From Symbiodinium natans (lineage: Eukaryota; Sar; Dinophyceae; Suessiales; Symbiodiniaceae), in NCBI GenBank assembly GCA_905221605.1, contig CAJNDS010001057.1:750528-814527 (forward strand): a DNA stretch of 64,000 nt, written 5' to 3'. The notes below the pieces were generated by a model, which did not search any database, was not told where the DNA came from, and worked only from the letters and a program-made list of their open reading frames with translations. Numbering within the stretch: position 1 is the stretch's first letter; every line of letters begins with the position of its first letter. A program made the translations under genes and the position numbers. Below, one piece after another: positions 35,501 through 47,500 of the stretch.

Positions 35501-38500
35501 TATGGAAAGGCCGCGGAGAGTATGTCGTTCATGACACACAAATTGACAGGAACGCAGGAGATGACCTACCAGGGTGCGTACAAGAAGGTTCAGGAAGTGT
35601 GCAAGGAATGCGTCTCGAAGGGCATGGGAGGGAATCAGGTGACGAACATTGTTGTGGTATTGGCCCCGGCTGGAATGGCAGCAGGGAATGCTCGCCGAGC
35701 AATAGACGAGGTTAGACGGTTCGAGACTATGGACGATGACACTAAGACCAAGGTGGCGAGGGAGACGAGGGAGACGATCAGGAAAGTCAATGCCAATGTA
35801 ATCTGGGTAGGGCCCGGAAATTTCGAAGAGAATGGATTCCCCACTAACCACAGAGTCAGGGAGGAGGCTAAGGAGCTGATAAGGGCTGGAGAAGCCATGG
35901 ATAAACTGATGAAGAAGTCTGGAATCATCACTCTGCCTTGGAACGTTATGCGTACGGCGTTTCCTCGAATGGGGGTGGACGCGGGAAAGTTGTACATCAG
36001 TGCCGGGCGAACGTTCGGCTTCTGGGCGCAGATCCTGTTCATCTCGATGTTTGGAATGATGTGGCCGACCCCGCGAGACATGGAATTATACGATAGGGAA
36101 ACTTCAGCTATTAGGGAGGTGATCAGCGAGGAGGGCAGGGATAGCATTGGAGAGGTTGGAGTCTGGCTCAGACGCTGGATAGAAGTGGCGAAGGCAGACC
36201 GGTCACTGAAAACGAAAGTGATTGTGCCAGAGACAAAGATCACGGGAGCCACGGAGAGCCTTAGGACATCGGATAGACAAGGGGTGTATACGGAGATGGC
36301 TGCCAGGATAGACGAGTCGGTGTGGAAGACAATGTGTGGTAAGTCCGAAGCTCACTGTGTGTCAGCCGGAGATAGGGGTTCTTGGCACCGGATGAAAGTG
36401 ATCATTTACACTGCGGCCGGCTTCCACATGAAGGACCCCGAGTATCAAGCTCTAAGGGCTATGGCGGCCATCGGGCAGATGAAGGCGATGGCAGATGACG
36501 CAGAGATGATGGAAGACGATGCAGAGTCGGATGGAGAAGAGGATGATGCTATGGGTGAGGATAGACCGGAGAACCAATCTGCTCGAGAGGGAGACGCATC
36601 GATAACTGAGGAGTGCAAGGAAGGCAGTGACGGGGGTTTCGCCACCGTGAGGAGTCGGTCAGAACAAAAGAAGGCGAAGAAAGAAGACAGGGAGGCGAAG
36701 AAGAGGAAGGAGCTGCTCGAGAGTGCTCAGGAGCTCGCGAACCAACGACAAGAGAAGCAAGCAAGAGACGAGAAGAGAAAGAGTGCCGGGGAAAAGGCGG
36801 GAGATGGCAGAGATGGCGGAGCTCTTAGGGGAACCGCTGGGATAGGCGATCAAGGGGATAGACCGCCGGCTCCACCGGTGCCAACACGAGGCGATACCAA
36901 GGGGGCGGTTATGCAGGCTCCCAGATGGAAGGGTGGTGCTGGGACGGGTAGCAACATCAAGACCCTGAGCGACCTCAAGTCCGAGCAGGAATATTCGGAT
37001 AGAGAGAGGCAGCAGGAAACGAGAAGCAGAGACAGTGGCGAAGGACCGATGGTGATAGGATCTGGAGGCACGGTGGGAGTAGTTGCCGACGGGAAAGAAC
37101 TGGATCGAGTGGAATGCGTGGGTACTGGAGAGAGCGGGGGGATATTGAGATTGAGGATGGAAGAAGAGGGATCGCCTGTGATAGAAGCCCCATGGCCGAG
37201 GAATACGAAGGCAGGACAGGTGCTGGGGGAGGGGCATTTGATAGAGATGCAGCACTGGATTCGCTGTTATGGAGCCCCACCGATGGCATGGACAACGATA
37301 GTGGTGCAGGTGATACGCAGGATGATTAGAGCGACGTGCCCGAGGGAGGTTACCGATGAGATAACACCCAAAGAAGTGTACGACGTTGTGAAGGCGGGAA
37401 TATATGACTCACAGGTGCTGTCGGGGACGAGGCCTGGCGCCGAACCATCATACACCGGGATAGCTTTGGGAACTTTGATGAGAAGCAGGATATTGAACGT
37501 CGAGAGCAACGTCGGAGGCATGAGGAAGTGGGTAGAGCAATTCTATCGTGGGTGGATGGGCATGAATGGAATATTGGGGACCGTGCCTGAGTTGAGAGCT
37601 GACGGAGGCAGACTAGGCCGGCCTGGACACAAGCCTACATCGATTTCACCGCCGCCGAGTGAGCCTAGAGTGAAGCCTACATCCAACGACGCAGATGAGA
37701 TAGAGGTGGAGATGCGGTGGACTATATACAACGTGATGATAGAACCAGAGACGCTTTCCCTAGGTTATGAAGAGCTCGAGATGCTATGGGAGACGAAGTT
37801 GTTCGAGGTAGTCCAGAGGGCCGGGGAGCATTTGATAGATCGCGTGATGACGAGGATGGAAGCCGGTACCGGGGGGTACCCGGATAGCATGGACGTTGCG
37901 GACATGGTGGAGGAGGTGACAAAGCAAGGATTTGGATCCGAGACGGGGGGCATTACTCCCCTGAATAATATCGAGTTTTCGAATTATGTGGTGAGGATAT
38001 GGCTGGCCAAATTCGTCAGGACGATGATTCTTGAAGACATGAAGTTCCCGAGGGAATGGGCCAACACCATGGCATGGTGGATAGCACAGAACATGATGCT
38101 GGTTAAGCCTGAGACTGATATTGTGGAGATAATAGGGAACGACAGCACGCTGTTCGAGGAGATCATCAGTTCGATGAGAAGGATAGAGAGCATGGGCCAA
38201 GGCTATCCGGCAGACTATTATCGGTGGCTAGAAGAAATCAAGGAGGATGCGCTCAAGGAGGCACTCAAGGGCAGGAGGAGCGCAACAGGGATAAGACCTG
38301 AACCGCTCGACTCGGTGGCCGAGGCTGAAGAGCACGGGGTGAACGCGAGGGAAGCAAAGGACGCCGCAATGCAGATAGATGCGGGAGGAGAGATGAACAA
38401 GCCCGAGAGTCCGGACATGGATAGCAAGATGGAGGGCGTGGAAGCTCATGAGGCGATGGAGCCCGATAGTGAGAACGAGAGAGGTCAAGGGTTCTCGGAG

Positions 38501-41500
38501 TTATTTGGACACGGAGTTGATACGATAGCTGACAGGGAAGAGGATAGTCATGTAGCACGACAAAACCCGGAGATTTATAGGCGAGTCGTGGAGGATGTAT
38601 GGAATCAGAAGCACAACTTCCCATTCCCGTGGTTGGACGAAGCGAGGGCGGAGAGGGACGAGCTCGTGAAGAAGATGACGGACGTGGTGCATGAGCGGGT
38701 CACCCGGGAGAACCCGATAGAGGAGAGCAACACGAGAGGGTCGGGAATACATAGCTTCAGCGAGCCGGTCGAGTGGCTTAGAAGGATATGCTGGGGATAC
38801 CATTGTCATGCGTGCTTTGCTTGGTGGTTGGGATATACGGGGGTAGATAGCAATGGCGAAGCATTTCCGTGTGAAGGTGCTGTGTGCCCGGTCTGCGAGA
38901 AGGAGCTGGGACAAGTGGGAAAGTATAGTACCTTGGTAAAGGGCAGGCCACCATCGGTGGTGTTGGCGGCGATCGTGCAGAATTCATATCTACCTGAATA
39001 CGATCCAAGGAGGATAGTTGCCCGGCTGACCGAGAGACTAGCAGCGGAGGGGATGCCATGGGAAGAGATAGACCTTTTCGAGCCACACGAGCTCATGGTC
39101 GCCGCAGGGATAGTGGTCGTGGACAAACCGGAGGCGAAACTGGACTTCATGGATGTTATTATGACGTTGGGAAAGATCGCCACTGACGAAAGCGGAGTGC
39201 TTCCGGAATGGAATCTGGATAGATGTCTAGAAAGACCACAGGCACCTGAGCTGATGGAGGATAGCGTGGAACCTGATGCTAGGAGAAGATTGAGAATGGC
39301 AGCCGCGAGTTTGAGGGAGTCACCAAATTGGCGTGAGGAGATTCAAGCGATTGCCAGAGACTACAGGGTTGAGGGAATGGGTTTCTGGAGAGCGAACCCT
39401 GACGTGAGGAGGGAACAGTGGAGGAGGGCTACGGAAATAGCGATAGAACGCAGAGCGAGCAATCTGGGGCCGATGGAACTGGATAGAGAACTTCGAGCAC
39501 AAAGGGTAAGGGAGGTTACGCAGCGCCTGGGCCCTGAGGTGAGCGACCGGCTGTTGATAAGGGGAGTGAATTTCTCCATTTTCAACTTGGAGGACTTGAT
39601 GTACAAGGTGCTGAAGGATGTCACGATAGAAGACCTGATGGCAGGTTTGAACAGCGCCGGAGCTGGGACGGTAGCGGCAGAGATCAAGAAAAGGATAGAA
39701 CAGCACCAAGGAAGGCGGCCAGAATTCGCGAACATCACGAATATGAAGCTGGGGGAGGTGGTCCGGAAACAGTATCAAGAACAGCTTGAATTAAAATTCC
39801 GGCCGGAGGACATCCAGAGGTGGAAACCGGATAGGAGGAGAGAAGAAATCAAGAAGCTTCCGCTTTGGGCACGATGTACCATGCAAAGGATCCTCCTAGG
39901 AGGGATCAGGGACAAGGGCGCGAACCCGTCAAGGATAGAACGGCGACTGTACGCGTATCTACAGCTGATAGATTTCACCCTTGCCGAAGAATGTAACGAG
40001 CCGGAGGACGAAGAGGCAGGGGGTGTAAAGAAGAGGGGCAGAAACTGGCAGGAGGTGATCAAGCCGGAGGAGATGCAGGAGAAAATCATGATTCCTCATT
40101 ACAAGATGAACTATCGGATAGCCAGGCGTAGATCAACATGGGAGGCTGTAGTCGAGGCGGCCGAGGCGGGACAGAGTTGGATGATACACTCGGCGGATGG
40201 AGCTGTGATTAGAAACACATCGTGGGTGACGTGGACGCGGGACGAAGGTGAAGGAATAGGCGCGACCGTGTTTAACCCCATTGATTATCTCACACAGACC
40301 AAGAAGGCGGCCATCAGGGCTATGGTAGAACGGGACAAGGCTGAGGGAGATTACCATCCGAACCTGTATACTGAGGAGGCGGCACGAGGGAGAACGCAGT
40401 ACTTTCCAGCCCACGAGCTCGTGAATGCACTCCTGGTGGATTCGCTGAGAGTGACACTTACGGATAGAGCGTCGAAGTTGTGTGCGTCGGCGATATTCAA
40501 GAACTGGGTGCCACAGTTCGAACGGAGGGATAGGTTGATGGCTGAGCTGCACGCAGTGCAGGTACTGTTGGACGGAGTTGTGCGTAGTGCCAATCAGATG
40601 CCCATGGTCCACCCACATATGATGTACGGATTAGCAACGCTAACGAAGTTGAGGGATTTCTATGCGGCCATGAGAGAGGCGGCGGAATTCTACGGACTTG
40701 GCTCGCGACCTCTGGGGACAATAGTTGCTGATGCATCAATGAAAGAGCCGATGCACCCTCTGGAAAGGCCAGAAATGATGGCGACGAATGTCAGGGATGT
40801 AATGAGATCGATGGCGTCTGCTCTGATCCTCACAGAGATGCCCGAAACGTGGGAGGGACTGACACTGGCGGAATATAAAGATAGACAAGAGAGGGCGGCT
40901 GTGGAGATGGATGAACAGGATAGACGAATGGGATGGGATAGAATGCGAGAAAGAGCAATGACGGGGCATGAGAGGAAGTACAACACCGCCGTCATACGAC
41001 AGGATCCAGACGACTCCAAGGCCGTGATGCTGAACATGTCATTGGTGGCGGCGAACCCGATTACTGCTCATCGTGCTCCGACCGCAAACATCAGATCCGA
41101 TAGAGTGGAACATGGCAGAGACGTGCCAGGCGAGTTGAGGGCCGATAGGTTTCTGACCGGCGACATTGAGGCGGAGCCCACCCACAGGCCTTTCATGATA
41201 CAGGCCGATAGAATGAGAGCATCGATGGAGAGTGTGGTGACGAAAATCATAGACGGAACGCTGATCAGCACACAAAAGGGAAAGGAGAACATGACCGACA
41301 GAGAGAGGCTCCAGGAAGCGGAGGACAGGATCAAACAACTGAAGTTTAGACTGACGAACGTTGCGGTAAGACTGGTCATGGTGGGATTGATAGACGAGGA
41401 CGAGGATGACCCGCTGTGCGAGGAGTTTGACGAAGACTACGAGCGGAGGAAATACTACTCAGATGAAGAGTGGAAGAATATCAAGGAGGCAGAAGTACAG

Positions 41501-44500
41501 CTGGGCGAAAGGGATATCCTAGTAATGAGGAGGAGAGATCTGCGAGGTATGCCGAGGGAGGAGGTGGTCGCCAGGATGATAGCAAAACTGGCCGACAAGG
41601 TGTCTGAGGTTGAGAAGTGCAAATGGGTGATAGGCCGAATGGCAGAGGAGAGAATGGACAAAGCAGGGATAGCGGCAGAGGTGCGGGCGCGGGCGATAGA
41701 AGACAAAGCAAAGATAGAGGACCTCAGCAGGCAGCTCGAAGATATGAAGGTTGAGCCCCGAGGGGGTGGACGGACCGATGTTGGGCACAAGGGAATAGAA
41801 AGTATGCACGCTGAGAATGAATATCACAAGCTGAAGGAGGAGCTCGCTGTAGCCGTTCATGAGCGTGATCGACTGGCACGAAGGGTCGGAGAGCTCGAGA
41901 CGGCGGCGGAGAACAACGCGAAGCTAACCGCAGAAGTCGAGGTACATTTGAGGGAAAGGAGAGAGGAACTGAGGAGAATCGGAGCCATCAACGAGATGCG
42001 AGACGAATTCAGGGCGCTCCGGGATAGAATGGAGAAGACAGCGCTGAGCGGAAGTGGAGTCACCAGTAGTGAAGGCACGAGCGAAGAGAGCAAGATTGCC
42101 GGTGATAGAAGAGTGAAAGAGTTGGAGTCCGAGCTGGAGGAGCTAAAGAAGGAATACAAGGCCACAAAGCAGGCTGGGCAAGAGCAGGGACAAGAGTTCT
42201 CGGAGTTAAAGAAGACGCTCCAGGAAACTGCCAAACGAAGGGATGACGAAGAGAAAGAGAGAGAAACAATGCGGAAGCAGGCCGAGGAGAACCTCAAGAA
42301 GTACCAGGATAAGGAGAGTGAGCTTAGGGATAGCCTGCAAAAGATAGAGGAGAGAGAGGCCGCGCTGAAGGATGCGAGGGACAAGTTGGAACGGGCCGAA
42401 GAGCGCCTCAGAGGTTACCAAACCATGGACGACGAGCTTAAGGAGAGCCGACGTCGTGCGCAGGAAAGCGAAGCAGCTATGAAGAAAGCGATGGATAGAA
42501 TTAGGCAGCTTGAGGATCAGCTCCCGAAGACCGAGAAGGAGAAGGACACCGAAGACCAGGGAGCGGAGAAGGATAGCCAGAAAGGAGCGACAACGCCGGA
42601 CGTGAAGACGGATCCGGATCCGACCAAGGATAGTCAGGAGCCCGACAAGATGGATGACGAGCATGCCGCAGCTGATGATAGTATGAACACCGTCGACCCG
42701 AAGACTAGTGCCGGAACGACGAACTATGAGAGTGCGATTCCCGAGAGCGCGAGGAATTTTGGAGGTCCGATAGAGCAGTATTCGTTGGGAGGCCGTGCGG
42801 CCATGGTGGAGCTTGACAACCCGGTTAAGGGCGCCCGAATATACAAGGTGAAAGAGAACTTTGAGGTGGGCCGTGACACCAGCAGTACGGAGGAGCGGGG
42901 ATACGGAATGGCAGCATCGAAGAGTTTAAAAGGAATTATGGACTCGGCCGGAATCAAACGAGAACAAGTCGAGAAGATCAAGGGTGACGAGGAGGCAGAG
43001 TGGAGATTTCAAGAGGACCTGATAAGGAGAGCCAAAGCAGACAAGAGGGACATCGAGGACAAACCCGGAATGAGCCGAATGAGTAGGAGTTTCCGAGAGA
43101 TACAACGAAGGAATGCGGCAGTAATGGGGGAAATCAACAAGAAGGTCATGTTGCAGACGTCTAACACCGTGAAGGGGGATCCGGCTCATGGAAGGTGGGA
43201 GCTGACGTTGATTCCTACGGGCAATCGCGATGCAGACGGAAACGAGATGATGAGGAATAGTGACGAGGAGGTGATGCTATTGCCGATAGTGGAGCAGACA
43301 ACGAGGGTGGAGAATCTAGAGAAGTACAAGATGGTACTTGAAAGGATAGTCTCGCAGCTCGCAGAGGAGACGAGGATGGTAATGGGGATAGAAAAGGGAA
43401 AGCCAGAGGAGCTAGTTACGGCGACGGGAGTATCTAATGACTCGGTAACGACGTGGACAGGTGCCACGCTGAATGAGCTAGGAATCAAAGGAGAAGTGAC
43501 CGAGATAGAAAAGCCGTACCCTGCGAATGTGTACATTGAGATGGCAAGAATAGTGGCGGAATTGGCAGCGTGGGGAGGAGATGCGTACCCGGTACAAAGG
43601 GGCGACAGGAGGAATATGAGAAGAAGCACGCAGGAGGCGATGCTAGATGGATCAGAGATCGATAAAGGAAACGGGATTGAGTATGCGCTGTGGGCGGAAC
43701 AACACCACGGAGGAGGGATAGCCTGGTCAAGGATCAGAAAAGAAGTCGACGAGAGATCTTTGTATAGGCTCAGGAGAGGCGACGAGTACAGAATCGCTTA
43801 CTTGTCACAGTTTTACGGGATAGAAATCACCAGCAAAGTGTATAGATGTCCAAAGACCAAGGAGCTGAAGGTGGGCATCCCATTGGCAGTGAGACCCACG
43901 AGTGGAATGAGGATGCCGAGGAACGTGGCGATGCTGAAGAGTTGGGCTGGAGACAGAGTGGAGGGACAGAAAGAAGAGCGGGAGTCTCTGTGGTTCAGGC
44001 TGCACCCGGCTGATCTTCCATGCACCGGATACATGGTGGTGGGTGACGCGCAGTGGCAAGAATACGCGAAGGACGGAATAGTTTGGCCAGAGGCAGGGCA
44101 TAGCGGAGTGATAGTGGAAGGATGGCATCGGGACGACATGAGGAATCCTTTGCGAGGGTCGCAGATGACGCTCAAGGCACACTGGACGAAGTACTCTGTT
44201 GAGCCATCGGACATGAGCAGCATACATGGGCTAGAATTTCCACAAGGAGGGATGCCGGAATGGCTATACGACTCGCTTAGATTGGCGGCTGTGCGAGGTA
44301 GAAGAATCGGAATAGCGATAGACATGAGGATGTTCACACTAATCGGAGGCGACGTGGTGGTAACAAGAAGTGGGCGCTTCATGCTCCTCGGGCCAGTACC
44401 AATGGCATGTTGGAAAGCAGTTTGGTTCGAGGACACCTACACGGCTCTGTACATGCGTGATTGCGAGCTGGACATGTTAGCCGATGACAGAGGAGACCCA

Positions 44501-47500
44501 CAAGTGAACAGGGATAGACTATCAACGACATTGGGGACAGATGAATACCGGGAGAGAGTGAGATGGATAATGGCGGAAATGACGGAGGAGTGCGTGCATT
44601 GCCTGGCATGCCACTGTAGAATGGCGAAAGGGATAGTGATCTGCCCGATGTGTTGCAAGCCTATGCCATCCTACCCGGACTACCTGATGGGGATGAATTT
44701 GTGGGAAATCACGGATAGAAAGGCGACTATGGGAAGAAAGACGATGTGGAAGACCAAGCTACAGGAAGCCCTCGACCGCGCAGGGATTAAAGTCCCGTTC
44801 AGAATGGTGGCCGAAAGGATAGACATGATAGAACGGGACGTGGTGGCAGGGATACTGGCGAGCTTGAACCCCGCAGAAGACTGGTACTTAGGTTTTAGGG
44901 CTGGATTGTGGCCTGAGTACGAGATCGCAGCGTCACGACCGGGGGTATACAGGTTCGCTATGGAAGAGGCGGCGATTCATGCGATGATGTTGGATAGAGA
45001 GCTGGCAACATCGTTCGGGAAGATTCTGAACTTTGAGTACAATCAGAGTGGCACAGATCACTCGGGAATAGTGGATGCGCCAGATTTCCAGCAAGCCCTT
45101 GAGACGGTTGCGGCACGCGCTGTAGTGACAGCGAGGCAGAGGTTCTTCTCCATGCATGCAGGGTGTCTGAGGAGAGGAGGGCAGTTTATGAGTTATCAGT
45201 TGCTGATAGCTATGGCCGCAGGTTTTAACTCGCCGTTATGGGGGAACAACGCTTGGGCGAAAAGCACGAGGGACATGATGGTGCAGACTGCAAATAGTTG
45301 CCTGGAGATCATGGAGAGGATAGTTGCAGAAACAAAGCGAGATCCCACTCAACCCATGGCGAAGCACATGAAGTTTGACACCGAAGGGATACCATTCAAC
45401 GCGACATGGGGAGAGATTAAGGGGAAGAAGAACAAGCTTCATGGATATAGCCATGCTGCTGGATCTGCTATTCGGAACCTAGGGCTACGAAGAGAGAGGT
45501 CGGAGACTGGGCCGGTGAATGAGGTATACTGGTGCTCAGTACCGATGGGAGGAATGATGATGAACTGGGCTTCGATGGGAGTAGCCGGACATTCTCGTGA
45601 CGAGGCGCAGCCGGAGGCGCGTGCGGCTAATGCGGGCACGGCATATCCAATTGCCGGGGTAAGCCTAGTGGAGCTGAACGAGAAGGGGTGGCCAAAAAGG
45701 ATAGAATCGAAAGGTACGAGAACCGTCGATGTGGAGCTTAGGGACGAGACGGGGAAGAGACAAGAGCCACTGACCAGGGCAGAAAGTTCGAGTCCAATCC
45801 AACTGAAAGAGAGAGGTGGGGCGAGAGCCGATGGTGCTGAGCCCAAAGCGAGGACCCGATCACCTCTGGATAGGGAGAGAAGGGATATCATCAGGTGGCC
45901 GAAGTACGCCATGAGTGATGATAGTTCGGTGAGAAGCTCATCACTCGGTTGGGGAAAAGGGCGGGATAGAGATAGAGCCGATGATCGAGGAGGCAGATAC
46001 GGATGGATGCCAACTGTACCCAGGTTCGCGGAAGGGACGAAGATGGCGGATAGAGGAAGAGGAAAGGGCTCTCTGCTAGAGAGAACTCGGGCACAAAGAG
46101 GTGGCCACGTCACTGGTCCCGAAACAGAAGACGAGTCAGCGATGAGCGAAGCGCTCAACCCGGAATTCAGAGGCACTGAGACGACATCAACCAACCGGGC
46201 AAACATGGGCGTTGAGACAGGTGACGATGCAAGTGATGCATCTGCGGGTGATCCTGTGAAAGGAAAGGGAAAGCATGGAAGGCCGCTGATGTGGAGACCG
46301 CGACGTGATCGCCAATGAGATGAAGCATGATGAAATGGCGACGAGCGGGGATAGGACGAAAGCACAAAGCTGCCTAGTCACCAATGGCTCGGCGTGAGGG
46401 ATAGAATGGGACATGCAAAGTCATGTGCCCGGGCCATGGCTGGTGGCGCACGCGGGGGGATAGAGCGGATGGATGGCGCAGGATGAGATGAGTGGGTGAA
46501 CGGCTGTCGTGAGACTCTGGTGCAGGGCTTGGCTAGCCACCAATAAGACCCTGCGGCGGAAGCTTCTGGGAAGGCCTGGCTCGCCACCAATAAGACCTTC
46601 ACATGAGGAGATCAGAAAACAAAGTCGAGAAGAGGAGAAAAGAACAGAATGGGCATGGCTAATCACCAGTGAGTCCCCACGGAGAAGATCGCATACAAGA
46701 GTGAAGGGATAGAAGCGTGGGAACTACATTGACATCGAGGAGTACTGATCAAGAGTGAGGCCTTACCCAGGATAGCTATGGAGAAGATGAACTGAGCCGG
46801 GTGATGAAATGGATAGAAGCGACGCTTGATTTTCCAAGAATGCGACGGATAGACAATTTTACTACGTGGAATAGACGTGAGGGCACGAAGTGTAGCCAAG
46901 AGCCACGGACTGGTGGTTTGTGCTACTGCGATGAATGTCGAGGTTAGCGGATGGCGGTGTTGCTTCCGAGGATAGCTGGAGTGATCGCCGTAATCGCGGG
47001 TGGTGGTGGGCGCCCTAAAGGGGCTGGCGATCAGGTCGGCTATGCCTCCTGCGTTCTTGTTTTGCCTGAAGCTAACCGGGATAGAAGTCGCGAATTCATC
47101 GATTTTCTGACCGCTGAGTGCGTCCCGAAAACGGGGGGTGTTTAGCACAAAGAGGTCAGGTCAATTCCATGGGGTGCTGTTTAGATGTACATGTAACTTT
47201 TGGGTTTGGGCCTGGGATAGAAGCCGACTTCTTCGTGGACAAGCCGGAATAGAGGACGAGACTTTGTGTCCGTTCGCAACTGTAAGCTGCTCAAGAAGGG
47301 CCCTTCTAGTATTGTAGCAGCCGAACTTGTACAGTTTTCGCCCCCGTGGATAGTATTCCTGTACGTCGTGGACTTGATTGGCCAACTCGCATCCGGAGGA
47401 AAGAGGAGCCAAAAGGGTCGGGCGTTGACGAGGAATAGATCCTTTTCCCTAACCTCGGGATAGTTATCTGTTCTCTTTACAACTCATAGCCGGAGGCCGG

